A stretch of 64,000 bases of DNA from Flavobacterium cheniae. Its GTDB lineage: Bacteria; Bacteroidota; Bacteroidia; Flavobacteriales; Flavobacteriaceae. Positions 53,950 through 61,863 of this stretch are shown in pieces (the stretch's first letter is position 1; each line of letters starts with the position of its first letter). The notes beneath the pieces were generated by a model that ran no database searches, was not told the origin of the DNA, and was given only the letters and a program-made list of their open reading frames with translations. The DNA lies in contig NZ_SNZC01000001.1 of the NCBI RefSeq assembly GCF_004363695.1, positions 327,857 through 391,856 of the forward strand, read 5' to 3'. The position numbers were made by a program, and so were the translations under genes.

Positions 53950-54696
53950 TTATTCAATATTTCGAGCTAATTTTAAGAATACTTCATTCATAGAGTCCAC
54001 ATCAAATTGCTTTTTTAAGTTTTTAGGTGTATCCAAGGCTTCAATAACACCGTCTACCATAATAGAAACACGATCACAATATTCGGCTTCATCCATGTAA
54101 TGTGTGGTTACAAAAATAGTGGTTCCTTTATCTGCTTCCGTATAGATAAGTTCCCAAAATTGTCTTCTGGTTATAGGGTCTACACCACCTGTAGGTTCAT
54201 CTAAAAAAACAATTTTTGGTTCATGTAACAAAGAAACTGAAAAAGCTAGTTTTTGTTTCCATCCCAATGGTAATGATCCTACTCTTGATTTTGTAATATC
54301 TCCTAATTGCAATTCTTCAATAAGTTCAGCTGTTTTTTTCTTAATTTGTTTTCTTGAAAGACCATAAATTCCTCCAAAAAAGGTAATATTTTCCTTAACA
54401 GTTAAGTCATCGTACATTGAAAATTTTTGGCTCATGTAGCCAATACTTTTTTTAACTTCGTCGCTTTGGGTATGCACATCAAAACCCGCCACGTTTGCAT
54501 TACCGCTTGAAGGATTTGAAATACCTATTAGCATTTTCATTGCTGTAGTTTTTCCTGCGCCATTTGCTCCAAGAAAGCCAAAAATTTCGCCCTTATTCAC
54601 ATGAAAAGAAATTCCTTTTACAGCAGTAAAATCACCAAATTTTTTGGTAAGATTTTCTACTTCTATGACTTTTTCATTACTAATATGGTTTACCAT
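53950..54696 (-). CDS. ABC ATP-binding protein with altered signature motif
   Basis: This is a 248-residue nucleotide-binding domain. Walker A is GANGAGKTTAMK (about 43-54) and Walker B is KIVFLDEPTGG. The signature motif, normally LSGGQ, reads LPLGWKQKL, so one composite ATP site may be weak or inactive. Its partner, encoded upstream, has a normal LSGGMKQKL. In YbhF-type systems the two halves are fused; here they are separate genes. Confidence 0.9.
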   Translation of the reverse strand: MVNHISNEKVIEVENLTKKFGDFTAVKGISFHVNKGEIFGFLGANGAGKTTAMKMLIGISNPSSGNANVAGFDVHTQSDEVKKSIGYMSQKFSMYDDLTVKENITFFGGIYGLSRKQIKKKTAELIEELQLGDITKSRVGSLPLGWKQKLAFSVSLLHEPKIVFLDEPTGGVDPITRRQFWELIYTEADKGTTIFVTTHYMDEAEYCDRVSIMVDGVIEALDTPKNLKKQFDVDSMNEVFLKLARNIE

Positions 54697-54707
54697 TTTT
54701 TCATTTT

Positions 54708-55604
54708 TTATAAATCCATAAAAACATCTTCAATTGTTGTAGTTGCTTTTTGAATAATAATATTTGTATGCTGTTTTTCTTCGAGATAAATTTTTAATTT
54801 TTGAAGATCTAATTCGATATTATTGTCGATGTAATGCACATACTCGCCAAATGCAAAAACACTATATTGAGTTGGGAATTTTTTTAAATGTTCAATCAAT
54901 TGATGCATTTTATTGGTTTTTATGTCATAAATCGTTTTTTCGTATGAGCTAACTATATTTTCGGGGGTATCAATTTTTAGAATTTCACCTTTTTGAATTA
55001 AGGCGATTCGGTCACACAAAACCGCTTCGTCCATATATGGAGTAGATACTAAAATTGTAATTCCTTTTTGTTTTAAGCGTTTTAGCATTTCCCAAAATTC
55101 TTTTCTTGAAACGGGATCTACACCAGTTGTAGGTTCGTCTAAAAATAATACTTCTGGTTTGTGAATTAAGGCACAACAAAGCGCTAATTTTTGTTTCATC
55201 CCACCTGATAATGCACCAGCTCTTCGATTTTTAAAAGGTTCTATTTGCACGTAAATATCTTCAATCAAATCGTAATTTTCTTCAATAGTTGTTCCGAAAA
55301 TTGTCGCAAAAAAAGCTAAATTTTCAGCAATCGTTAAATCTTGGTATAACGAGAATTTTCCGGGCATATAACCTACTGAATTTCGAATTTCTTTTACGTT
55401 TTTTATTATATCGTGCCCTGCAACAATAGCATTACCTTCGTTTGGAATCAATAATGTAGTTAAGGTTCTAAAAAGCGTTGTTTTTCCAGCACCGTCGGGA
55501 CCAATTAAGCCAAACAATTCTCCGCTTTTCACTTCAAATGAAATGTTTTGTATGGCAGAAACATTTTTAAATGATTTTGATATGTTTTGTACTGAAATAC
55601 TCAT
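54708..55604 (-). CDS. ABC ATP-binding protein
   Basis: The 298-residue protein has Walker A GPDGAGKTTLFR (about 35-46), signature LSGGMKQKLALC, Walker B VLFLDEPTTGVDP and a C-terminal extension of about 70 residues. All catalytic motifs are intact. It pairs with the second ATPase 11 bases downstream to energise the two permeases. It starts 6 bases after the cupin gene. Confidence 0.92.
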   Translation of the reverse strand: MSISVQNISKSFKNVSAIQNISFEVKSGELFGLIGPDGAGKTTLFRTLTTLLIPNEGNAIVAGHDIIKNVKEIRNSVGYMPGKFSLYQDLTIAENLAFFATIFGTTIEENYDLIEDIYVQIEPFKNRRAGALSGGMKQKLALCCALIHKPEVLFLDEPTTGVDPVSRKEFWEMLKRLKQKGITILVSTPYMDEAVLCDRIALIQKGEILKIDTPENIVSSYEKTIYDIKTNKMHQLIEHLKKFPTQYSVFAFGEYVHYIDNNIELDLQKLKIYLEEKQHTNIIIQKATTTIEDVFMDL

Positions 55605-55610
55605 TTCGCT

Positions 55611-55982
55611 TTATTTTATCAAAAGAAAGTTACTTTCTTCATGAGCGTCAATCCAATGTTTTATGTTGATAGGAATATTTACATAACTACCAGATTTTAG
55701 ATTTATTTTTTCTCCTTTTTCATCATTATAAGTTGCATTTCCAGATACACAAACTAAGAGTGCTGGTACTTTTGTTATATGCTCTGCTAATTGTTCATTT
55801 TTTGCTATTTGTAATGAAATTACTTTAGCCTCTGTTGGTTGAAATAAAATTTGAGTTTGTACTGCTTTTTGTTCAGTATGTAGGCTTTTTAAATTCATAG
55901 TATTTGTTGTTTTTAAATTTGATTCAGATGTTTTACATCCAATAACTATTGATAATACTGCGATTATGGCAATTTGTTTCAT
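55611..55982 (-). CDS. Cupin-fold lipoprotein in the efflux operon
   Basis: The 123-residue product has a lipoprotein-like signal (lipobox VIGC, Cys16) and a cupin-type strand pattern: LAEHITKVPALLVCVSG near 68-84 and KINLKSGSYVNIPINIKHWIDAHEE (cited in part) near 92-115. One His is kept at the first motif and one at the second, fewer than the full metal set, so it may bind ligand without being an enzyme. Its place between the HlyD and ABC genes is unusual for this operon type. Confidence 0.7.
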   Translation of the reverse strand: MKQIAIIAVLSIVIGCKTSESNLKTTNTMNLKSLHTEQKAVQTQILFQPTEAKVISLQIAKNEQLAEHITKVPALLVCVSGNATYNDEKGEKINLKSGSYVNIPINIKHWIDAHEESNFLLIK

Positions 55983-56013
55983 TCTTTTATTTTTTTTGAT
56001 TAATTAATACTAT

Positions 56014-56889
56014 TTATTTTATCCAGATTTCTGCAGGCATTCCAATTTTTAAGCTTCCATCATTTTTTACTCTTATCTTAACTGCATAAACCAGATTAGC
56101 TCTTTCTTCTTTGGTTTGTATAATTTTCGGCGTAAATTCTGCTTGTGAACTTATCCATATAATGTTTCCAATATACTCTTTGGTTTGTTCAAAATCATCT
56201 ATTTTTACTTTAACTTGTTGTCCAATTTTAATACTTGATAATTGAGTTTCTGAAATATAAACACGTAGATTCATTTCTTCAAGATTGGCAATCTTGTAAA
56301 GTGGTTTTCCAAATGTTGTAACTTCATTAGGTTCAGCATACTTAGTTAAAACAGTTCCTTTAATAGGGTTTACTAAATTGCATTTTTTTATTTGATCGTT
56401 AATTTTTTCAATTTGCACCGAAAATGAATTGGCTTCATTTTTAATAGGTGCATTTTGAGTTCCCACACCTTTAATTTGTTCTTCAATGACTTTTACTTTT
56501 CCATTAATTTCATCAACTTGCCTTTTTGTAGCAGCATTTTCTGAAAACATATTTTTAATTCGGGTTTGTTCTATTTTTGCTGTTTTTAATTGTTCTTGTA
56601 AAACTTGTTTTTGAGACAACACATTTCCTGATTTTGAACTAACTGTTTTTTGAGATGCTATAAGTTGCATTTTAGTATAATATAATTGCAAAGTATCAAT
56701 TAAACCAACAGTTTTACCTTTTTCCACAACGTCACCCTCTTCGAGGTTTAGAAACTCAATTTTTCCATTACTCTCAGACGAAACAGTTATTTCTGTAGTT
56801 TCAAAATTTCCATAAGCATCTGCTTTTTCATTATTTTTATTGCAACTTATTATAAACATTGCTAATACAAGTAAGGCTATATTTTTCAT
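56014..56889 (-). CDS. HlyD-family periplasmic adaptor
   Basis: The 291-residue lipoprotein (lipobox IISC, Cys16) links the inner-membrane ABC pump to the TolC channel. It has a split biotinyl-lipoyl-like domain (NGKIEFLNLEEGDVVEKGKTV near 37-57 and KGTVLTKYAEPNEVTTFGKPLYKI near 175-198), a coiled-coil hairpin between (about 70-155) and a beta-barrel region afterwards. It resembles YbhG/YhiI. It starts 1 base after the TolC gene. Confidence 0.9.
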   Translation of the reverse strand: MKNIALLVLAMFIISCNKNNEKADAYGNFETTEITVSSESNGKIEFLNLEEGDVVEKGKTVGLIDTLQLYYTKMQLIASQKTVSSKSGNVLSQKQVLQEQLKTAKIEQTRIKNMFSENAATKRQVDEINGKVKVIEEQIKGVGTQNAPIKNEANSFSVQIEKINDQIKKCNLVNPIKGTVLTKYAEPNEVTTFGKPLYKIANLEEMNLRVYISETQLSSIKIGQQVKVKIDDFEQTKEYIGNIIWISSQAEFTPKIIQTKEERANLVYAVKIRVKNDGSLKIGMPAEIWIK

Positions 56890-56890
56890 T

Positions 56891-58141
56891 TTAATTTCCT
56901 TTAATAATTTGATAATTTGCTTGAGTTAATTGTAGCTGTATTTGGTGTGATTTTTGATTGTTTTTTGATTCAAAAAGTTTATCAATTTCATTTAAATATT
57001 CCGAAGTTGTAATAACACCATTTTTCATTTGAGCTTCAGACGATTTTACTATTTTTTGGCGTAAATCAATTATTTCTTCATCCGATTTTAGTTGTTGATT
57101 TATTTTTTGAATTTCAAAATCTGTTTCTTGTAATTGTCTATTTAAGTTTAATTGAAAAGTTTCTTTTTCAGATGCTATTAATTGTTTTGATATTTCAAGA
57201 ACTTCTTTTTCTTTTTTTGTTTTATTCCAATCAAATAATGTCCAATTCAATCGAATTCCTGTCACATAAAAAGCTTCAAATGAATTATTTAGCATGTTCA
57301 ATGCGGGGTTTCCGTAACCGCCTTGTATAAAAGCATTTAATTTAGGGAGATTTGATTTAGAAACGATGATTTGTGAAGCTTCTAATTGCTGGTTTTGTAA
57401 ATTAAAAAAATCAAATTCAGGACGTAATGCTTCTGTAGTTTCTAATGATATTGAATTTTCTAAAATTGTATTCTCATCAAAATTTGTTGCGGTTAATTTT
57501 TCTAGATGATACAGTAGTTTTCTTTTATCAAATTGTAAATCGTTTATTTGTTGTTGAATTTTAATGATTTCAGCTTCTAAAACTTGCTCAGAAGCTGGCA
57601 ATATTGCACCGAATTTAACAGCCGTTTTCACTTCTTTGTTCTTCTCTATTAATAAACTCATTTTTGATTGCAATAATTCATTTTTTTCTTGCAATAATAA
57701 GATGCCAAAAAAGTATTGGTTAACAATATTTTTTAATTGATATAGAGACACTTCAATTTGTTGTTGTTGTGTTTTAAATTGAATTTCTTTTAGTTTTGAC
57801 TGAGCATTTAACAATCCACCATTATAAATCAGCTGATTGACATCAAGAGTTGCTCTGTATTGGTCTTTGTTTAATGGCTCTACAGTTGCATTAGGTATTG
57901 AAAATGGAATTTGTGTTACTTCTGACTGATAGGTTGCTTGAGCGTTTAATGATACTTTTGGTAATTTATCTAATCCTATTATTTCATTTTGTAATTTGAG
58001 CTGAGAATTTAAAGCTTCATTTTGTTTAGATAACGGATAATTAATTCGTACTAATTCATAACATTTATCAAGAGAAATTTTCTCTTGTGCATTTGTATAA
58101 CCATACAAGGTTACAAAAAAGATTAAGATTAGATTTTTCAT
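56891..58141 (-). CDS. TolC-family outer-membrane efflux protein
   Basis: The 416-residue protein has a signal peptide (to NAQ, about 19) and two long helical repeats rich in Gln, Glu and Asn (for example LNSQLKLQNEIIGLDKLPKVSL and its C-terminal counterpart), the plan of TolC channels. LNWTLFDWNKTKKEKEV near 300 is a typical strand-to-helix motif. It overlaps the TetR stop by 1 base, so it is the first structural gene under that repressor. Confidence 0.9.
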   Translation of the reverse strand: MKNLILIFFVTLYGYTNAQEKISLDKCYELVRINYPLSKQNEALNSQLKLQNEIIGLDKLPKVSLNAQATYQSEVTQIPFSIPNATVEPLNKDQYRATLDVNQLIYNGGLLNAQSKLKEIQFKTQQQQIEVSLYQLKNIVNQYFFGILLLQEKNELLQSKMSLLIEKNKEVKTAVKFGAILPASEQVLEAEIIKIQQQINDLQFDKRKLLYHLEKLTATNFDENTILENSISLETTEALRPEFDFFNLQNQQLEASQIIVSKSNLPKLNAFIQGGYGNPALNMLNNSFEAFYVTGIRLNWTLFDWNKTKKEKEVLEISKQLIASEKETFQLNLNRQLQETDFEIQKINQQLKSDEEIIDLRQKIVKSSEAQMKNGVITTSEYLNEIDKLFESKNNQKSHQIQLQLTQANYQIIKGN

Positions 58142-58734
58142 TACTTTTTAATTGAGGTGATAATTTGTTCGTAAATATATTTTTTACGTTCTTCCATTAG
58201 TTGCATAAATTCTTCATTAGATACCTGAATCATACCTTTAAGCAAAGCTTGAGCTGCAAAAGGAAAAACTGTCATTGAAAAAATATCTATCAATAATTGT
58301 TTTGGATTAATTGGTTTTAGAATACCTAACTTGATTTCATTTTCAATTTGATGAATTAATTTTGTTGGATCTGGTCGATTCTCTTTTTTAAGAAATTTTG
58401 TAACAAACTCAGGGTTATTATTCATTTCCTGAATTATGAATTGTGGTAAGAATGGATAATTCATTACAAATGAAATATAACTATCAGTGAATTTTTTTAT
58501 CTTTTCAAAGATGGAATCTTGAGATTTAAATATTTCATTTATTTGTGGAGCTAATTTTCCAAATGCATTCATAAATACAGCTTCAAATAATAACTCTTTG
58601 TTTTTGAAACAATAGTGAAGCATGGCCTTATTTATACCTGCTTCATCTGCAATTTCTTGCATTCTTGCTCCTTTAAACCCTTTTAATTGGAATACTCTAA
58701 ATGCAGCCTCAAATATTTTTTCTTCTGTTGTCAT
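58141..58734 (-). CDS. TetR/AcrR-family repressor of the efflux operon
   Basis: The 197-residue protein has an N-terminal helix-turn-helix (MQEIADEAGINKAMLHYCFKNKELLFEAV, cited in part; about 25-52) and a helical ligand-binding C-terminus. Being first in the operon, it probably represses its own transcription and that of the pump. A palindrome TTAACCATTTGGTTAA sits just upstream and is the likely operator. The inducer is unknown. Confidence 0.92.
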   Translation of the reverse strand: MTTEEKIFEAAFRVFQLKGFKGARMQEIADEAGINKAMLHYCFKNKELLFEAVFMNAFGKLAPQINEIFKSQDSIFEKIKKFTDSYISFVMNYPFLPQFIIQEMNNNPEFVTKFLKKENRPDPTKLIHQIENEIKLGILKPINPKQLLIDIFSMTVFPFAAQALLKGMIQVSNEEFMQLMEERKKYIYEQIITSIKK

Positions 58735-58737
58735 AAG

Positions 58738-58774
58738 TTAACTATTTGGTTTAACCATTTGGTTAACAAATGTA
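58738..58774 (-). promoter_or_regulatory. Operator and promoter of the TetR-efflux operon
   Basis: The palindrome TTAACCA-TT-TGGTTAA spans 58751-58766, and a second, imperfect copy TTAACTATTTGG begins at 58738, overlapping in register. On the minus strand a -7 element TACATTTG (58774-58767) abuts the palindrome. Repressor binding would block RNA polymerase. No clear -33 element was seen. Confidence 0.7.
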
Positions 58775-58839
58775 CTTTTTTTATTTCAGTTTAACTATTA
58801 ATAAATCATTTTAATATTTTTTTAACTTTTTTTTGAAAC

Positions 58840-58853
58840 ATGATTTTTATCAT
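58840..58853 (+). promoter_or_regulatory. Crp/Fnr-type activator box of nirK
   Basis: ATGATTTTTATCAT is a perfect palindrome with arms ATGAT/ATCAT around four T, close to the TTGAT-N4-ATCAA box of Fnr/Nnr regulators. Its centre (58846.5) is about 41-43 bases before the predicted transcription start, the classical class II activator position. Confidence 0.6.
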
Positions 58854-58875
58854 ATTAAAGGATGTTTTTGTCTTT

Positions 58876-58883
58876 TAATTTTG
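58876..58883 (+). promoter_or_regulatory. -7 element of the nirK promoter
   Basis: TAATTTTG fits TAnnTTTG. No TTTG is found at the -33 distance, which suits a promoter that depends on the activator bound at 58840-58853. The predicted start near 58888 also excludes translation starts before that point. Confidence 0.55.
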
Positions 58884-58946
58884 ACCTATAAAATGATAGT
58901 AACGAAACTATTATTTAAACCAATATTTAAAACTAATTTTTCTACC

Positions 58947-60413
58947 ATGAGTAATTTTATTAAAAAAGTTTTGGTATTATGTGTAGCTTGTGCGGCAAGT
59001 ATAGCATGTAAACAAAACGGTGACTCAACCACTAATTATGCTGATATTGCAGTTGGTGATCAAATGATTGCAGAACTAACAGCACCTCCATTTGTTCCAA
59101 AACCTATTGGAGATCGTCCTGCTAAAAAATTAATTGTAAACATGGAAATCAAAGAAATCGAAGGAGAAATGGCCGACGGTGTTAAGTATGTTTACTGGAC
59201 TTTTGGAGGTAGTGTTCCAGGAAGTTTTATTAGAACTAGAGTAGGTGATGAAGTTGAATTTACTTTGAAAAATCACCCAGACAACAAATTGCCTCATAAC
59301 ATCGATTTACATGCCGTTACAGGTCCAGGTGGTGGAGCAGCATCTTCTTTAGTAGCGCCAGGACATGAAAAAACATTTAATTTTAAATGTATTAATCCTG
59401 GATTGTATGTGTACCATTGTGCAACAGCTCCTGTGGGAATGCACATTGCAAACGGAATGTATGGTTTAATTTTGGTAGAACCAGAAGGTGGTTTACCTCC
59501 AGTAGACAAAGAATACTACGTAATGCAAGGTGATTTTTATACGAAAGGTAAATATGGAGAACCAGGAATGCAACCTTTTGACATGACAAAAGCAGTAGAT
59601 GAACATGCGGATTACGTAGTCTTTAACGGAAAAGTAGGTGCTTTAACAGGTGATAAAGCTTTAACCGCTAAAGTAGGTGAAACAGTTAGAATTTACATGG
59701 GTAATGGTGGTCCAAACTTAGTTTCATCCTTTCACGTTATTGGAGAAATTTTTGATAAAGTACATATAGAAGGTGGTGACATGATCAACAAAAATGTACA
59801 AACTACTTTAATTCCTGCTGGTGGTTCAGCTATTGTAGAGTTTAAAGTGGATGTTCCTGGAACATTTATTTTAGTAGACCATTCCATTTTTAGAGCATTT
59901 AATAAAGGAGCCTTAGGAATGTTAAAAGTAGAAGGAGCCGAAAATGCTAAAATTTACTCAGGTACAACTCAAGAAGGAATATATCATCCAGAAGGAGGAA
60001 CCATCCAAAATATGCCAAAAACTGGTAATGGTAAAGAAGTTGTCGTTAATAAAACTTTAAGCCAACAAATGACAGATGGTAAAAACATTTATTCAAGAAC
60101 TTGTTTTGCATGTCACCAGTCAGAAGGACAAGGTATTCCTGCAGCGTTCCCTCCGCTATCTAAATCAGATTTTTTAAATGCAGATCCAAATAGAGCTATA
60201 AGCGCAGTACTTCATGGTTTAAGCGGCGAAATTACAGTGAATGGTAAAAAATTTAATTCAGTAATGACTAGTCAAAACCTTACGGATCAAGAAATTTCAG
60301 ATGTTTTAACTTATGTATATAATAGTTGGGGAAACAACAAAACAAAAGTAACTCCAGAAATGGTTAAAAATCAGAGAGCAAAACCAGCACCAAAAACAAA
60401 AGATATACATTAA
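58947..60413 (+). CDS. nirK: Copper nitrite reductase (AniA type) fused to C-terminal cytochrome c, lipoprotein
   Basis: This 488-residue enzyme reduces nitrite to NO in the periplasm. The frame is open from 58833, but the ATG at 58947 gives a lipoprotein signal (SIAC, Cys21), so the enzyme is membrane-anchored. Type 1 copper ligands are His117, Cys158, His166 and Met171; type 2 ligands are His122, His157 and His312; the catalytic pair is Asp120 and His263. These lie in [34 protein letters not shown] and DHSIFRAF, very like Neisseria AniA. From about 370 a class I cytochrome c domain follows, with heme motif CFACH (386-390) and probable axial Met440. The fused heme may deliver electrons directly. 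All ligands are intact. Confidence 0.95.
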   Translation: MSNFIKKVLVLCVACAASIACKQNGDSTTNYADIAVGDQMIAELTAPPFVPKPIGDRPAKKLIVNMEIKEIEGEMADGVKYVYWTFGGSVPGSFIRTRVGDEVEFTLKNHPDNKLPHNIDLHAVTGPGGGAASSLVAPGHEKTFNFKCINPGLYVYHCATAPVGMHIANGMYGLILVEPEGGLPPVDKEYYVMQGDFYTKGKYGEPGMQPFDMTKAVDEHADYVVFNGKVGALTGDKALTAKVGETVRIYMGNGGPNLVSSFHVIGEIFDKVHIEGGDMINKNVQTTLIPAGGSAIVEFKVDVPGTFILVDHSIFRAFNKGALGMLKVEGAENAKIYSGTTQEGIYHPEGGTIQNMPKTGNGKEVVVNKTLSQQMTDGKNIYSRTCFACHQSEGQGIPAAFPPLSKSDFLNADPNRAISAVLHGLSGEITVNGKKFNSVMTSQNLTDQEISDVLTYVYNSWGNNKTKVTPEMVKNQRAKPAPKTKDIH

Positions 60414-60430
60414 TATAAAAAAAATAAAGA

Positions 60431-61216
60431 ATGGAAGCTCAATTTATTAAACGATTTCACTACTGCCTAATTTTATTATTTTGGGTTTCCATTTCTTTTT
60501 CTCAGGTATCCGAAGATATGGTAACCATAGGAGCAGGGAGTTATGTTCCTTTATATGGAACTGCAGATAAAAAACCAGTCTACATCAAATCCTTTTTGTT
60601 AGATGTATATCCGGTTACAAATCAAGAATATTTAGAATTCTTAAAAACCAATTCGGCTTACCGAAAATCAAAAATCAAACGTCTTTTTGCCAATACTACT
60701 TACTTATATGAATGGAGTGGCGATTTGAATTTCGGTAAATTAAATCCAAATGCGCCTGTTACCAATGTTTCTTGGTTTGCTGCAAAAGAATATTGCGAAT
60801 GCCAAGGTAAAAGATTAGCAACATTAGATGAATGGGAATATGTAGCCATGGCAGACGAAAAAAGAAAAGATGCTCGTTCACGAGAAGAATTCAATAAATA
60901 CATCTTGAGTTGGTACGAAAAAAACAAAACCTATAATAATTCTGTTGGGAAAACATTCAAAAATTACTGGGGTGTTTACGATATGCACGGACTAGTTTGG
61001 GAATGGACTTTCGATTTTAATAGCATCTTTTTATCAGGAGAATCTAGAAAAGATAAAGATACCGATAAAGATTTGTTCTGCGGAAGTGGTTCTGTCAACG
61101 CAACCGATTTAATGAATTATGCCGCTTTTATGCGCTATGCTTTTAGAGGCAGTATAAAAGCGAATTACACTACAAAAAATTTGGGCTTCAGATGTGCCAA
61201 AAACATCTCTAATTGA
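60431..61216 (+). CDS. nirV: NirV-like formylglycine-generating-enzyme-family protein
   Basis: The 261-residue secreted protein (signal to FSQ, about 25) has the SUMF1/FGE fold: MVTIGAGSYVPL near the start, LDVYPVTNQEYLEFL, PVTNVSWFAAKEYCECQGKRLATLDEWEY, VYDMHGLVWEWTFD and the C-terminal NLGFRCAKN. Such proteins called NirV commonly follow nirK in denitrifiers, but their job is not settled. The region where true FGEs keep their catalytic cysteine pair shows a single Cys (LFCGSGS), so formylglycine formation is unlikely. It starts 17 bases after nirK. Confidence 0.85.
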   Translation: MEAQFIKRFHYCLILLFWVSISFSQVSEDMVTIGAGSYVPLYGTADKKPVYIKSFLLDVYPVTNQEYLEFLKTNSAYRKSKIKRLFANTTYLYEWSGDLNFGKLNPNAPVTNVSWFAAKEYCECQGKRLATLDEWEYVAMADEKRKDARSREEFNKYILSWYEKNKTYNNSVGKTFKNYWGVYDMHGLVWEWTFDFNSIFLSGESRKDKDTDKDLFCGSGSVNATDLMNYAAFMRYAFRGSIKANYTTKNLGFRCAKNISN

Positions 61217-61239
61217 GTTTTCAATTAAAAAAATATGTC

Positions 61240-61833
61240 ATGAAAAAGATAATTTTACTAGTAATTGCCTCTATTTTTATTTTAGGATGCAATTCAAAAG
61301 AAGAAAAACAAAATATAAAAGATAAACCTATAACCGATTTATCAATTTATAATTTGCCTGAAAAATGGACCAATCAAGACGGAAAAGATATTGAGCTGAA
61401 AGATTTGAGAGGAAAAGTACTAGTTATGGTGATGATTTATACTTCATGTAAATCTGCTTGTCCAAGATTAGTAGCTGATATGCGAAATATTGAATCTAAA
61501 ATTCCGGAAGAATACAAAGATAAAGTCCAAATGGTTTTAGTAAGTATCGATCCAACAGTAGATACTCCAGAACGATTAAAAGATTTTTCTATCGAAAATA
61601 AAATGACTGGAAATCAATGGGTTTTCTTACGTTCTAATGAAGAAAACACTAGAGAGTTTGCAGCGGTTTTAGCAGTAAATTATAAAAAAATATCTCCAAT
61701 TGATTTCTCACATTCCAATATAATTAGTGTATTTAATGCGGAAGGTGAATTAGCATTCCAACAAGAAGGTTTAGGAGTTAGTTACGATAAAACGGTTTCA
61801 AAAATCAAAGAAGAAGCAGAGAAAGTAGAGTAG
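61240..61833 (+). CDS. SCO1/SenC-family copper chaperone lipoprotein
   Basis: SCO proteins carry copper to cuproenzymes such as the CuA centre of oxidases and, probably here, NirK. A TTG at 61213 would overlap nirV, while the ATG at 61240 gives a lipoprotein signal (FILGC, Cys17) and 197 residues, so I chose it. The copper-binding Cys70-xxx-Cys74 (TSCKSACPR) and His158 (DFSHSNIIS) are all present in a thioredoxin fold. It lies in the nirK operon 23 bases after nirV. Confidence 0.93.
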   Translation: MKKIILLVIASIFILGCNSKEEKQNIKDKPITDLSIYNLPEKWTNQDGKDIELKDLRGKVLVMVMIYTSCKSACPRLVADMRNIESKIPEEYKDKVQMVLVSIDPTVDTPERLKDFSIENKMTGNQWVFLRSNEENTREFAAVLAVNYKKISPIDFSHSNIISVFNAEGELAFQQEGLGVSYDKTVSKIKEEAEKVE

Positions 61834-61863
61834 TGGCTTCCAATTCAAAATCTACAAAAAAAC

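Noticed and set aside
58833..58946. Extended N-terminus of nirK from 58833
   Set aside because: It would begin before the predicted transcription start and places extra residues ahead of a complete lipoprotein signal at 58947.
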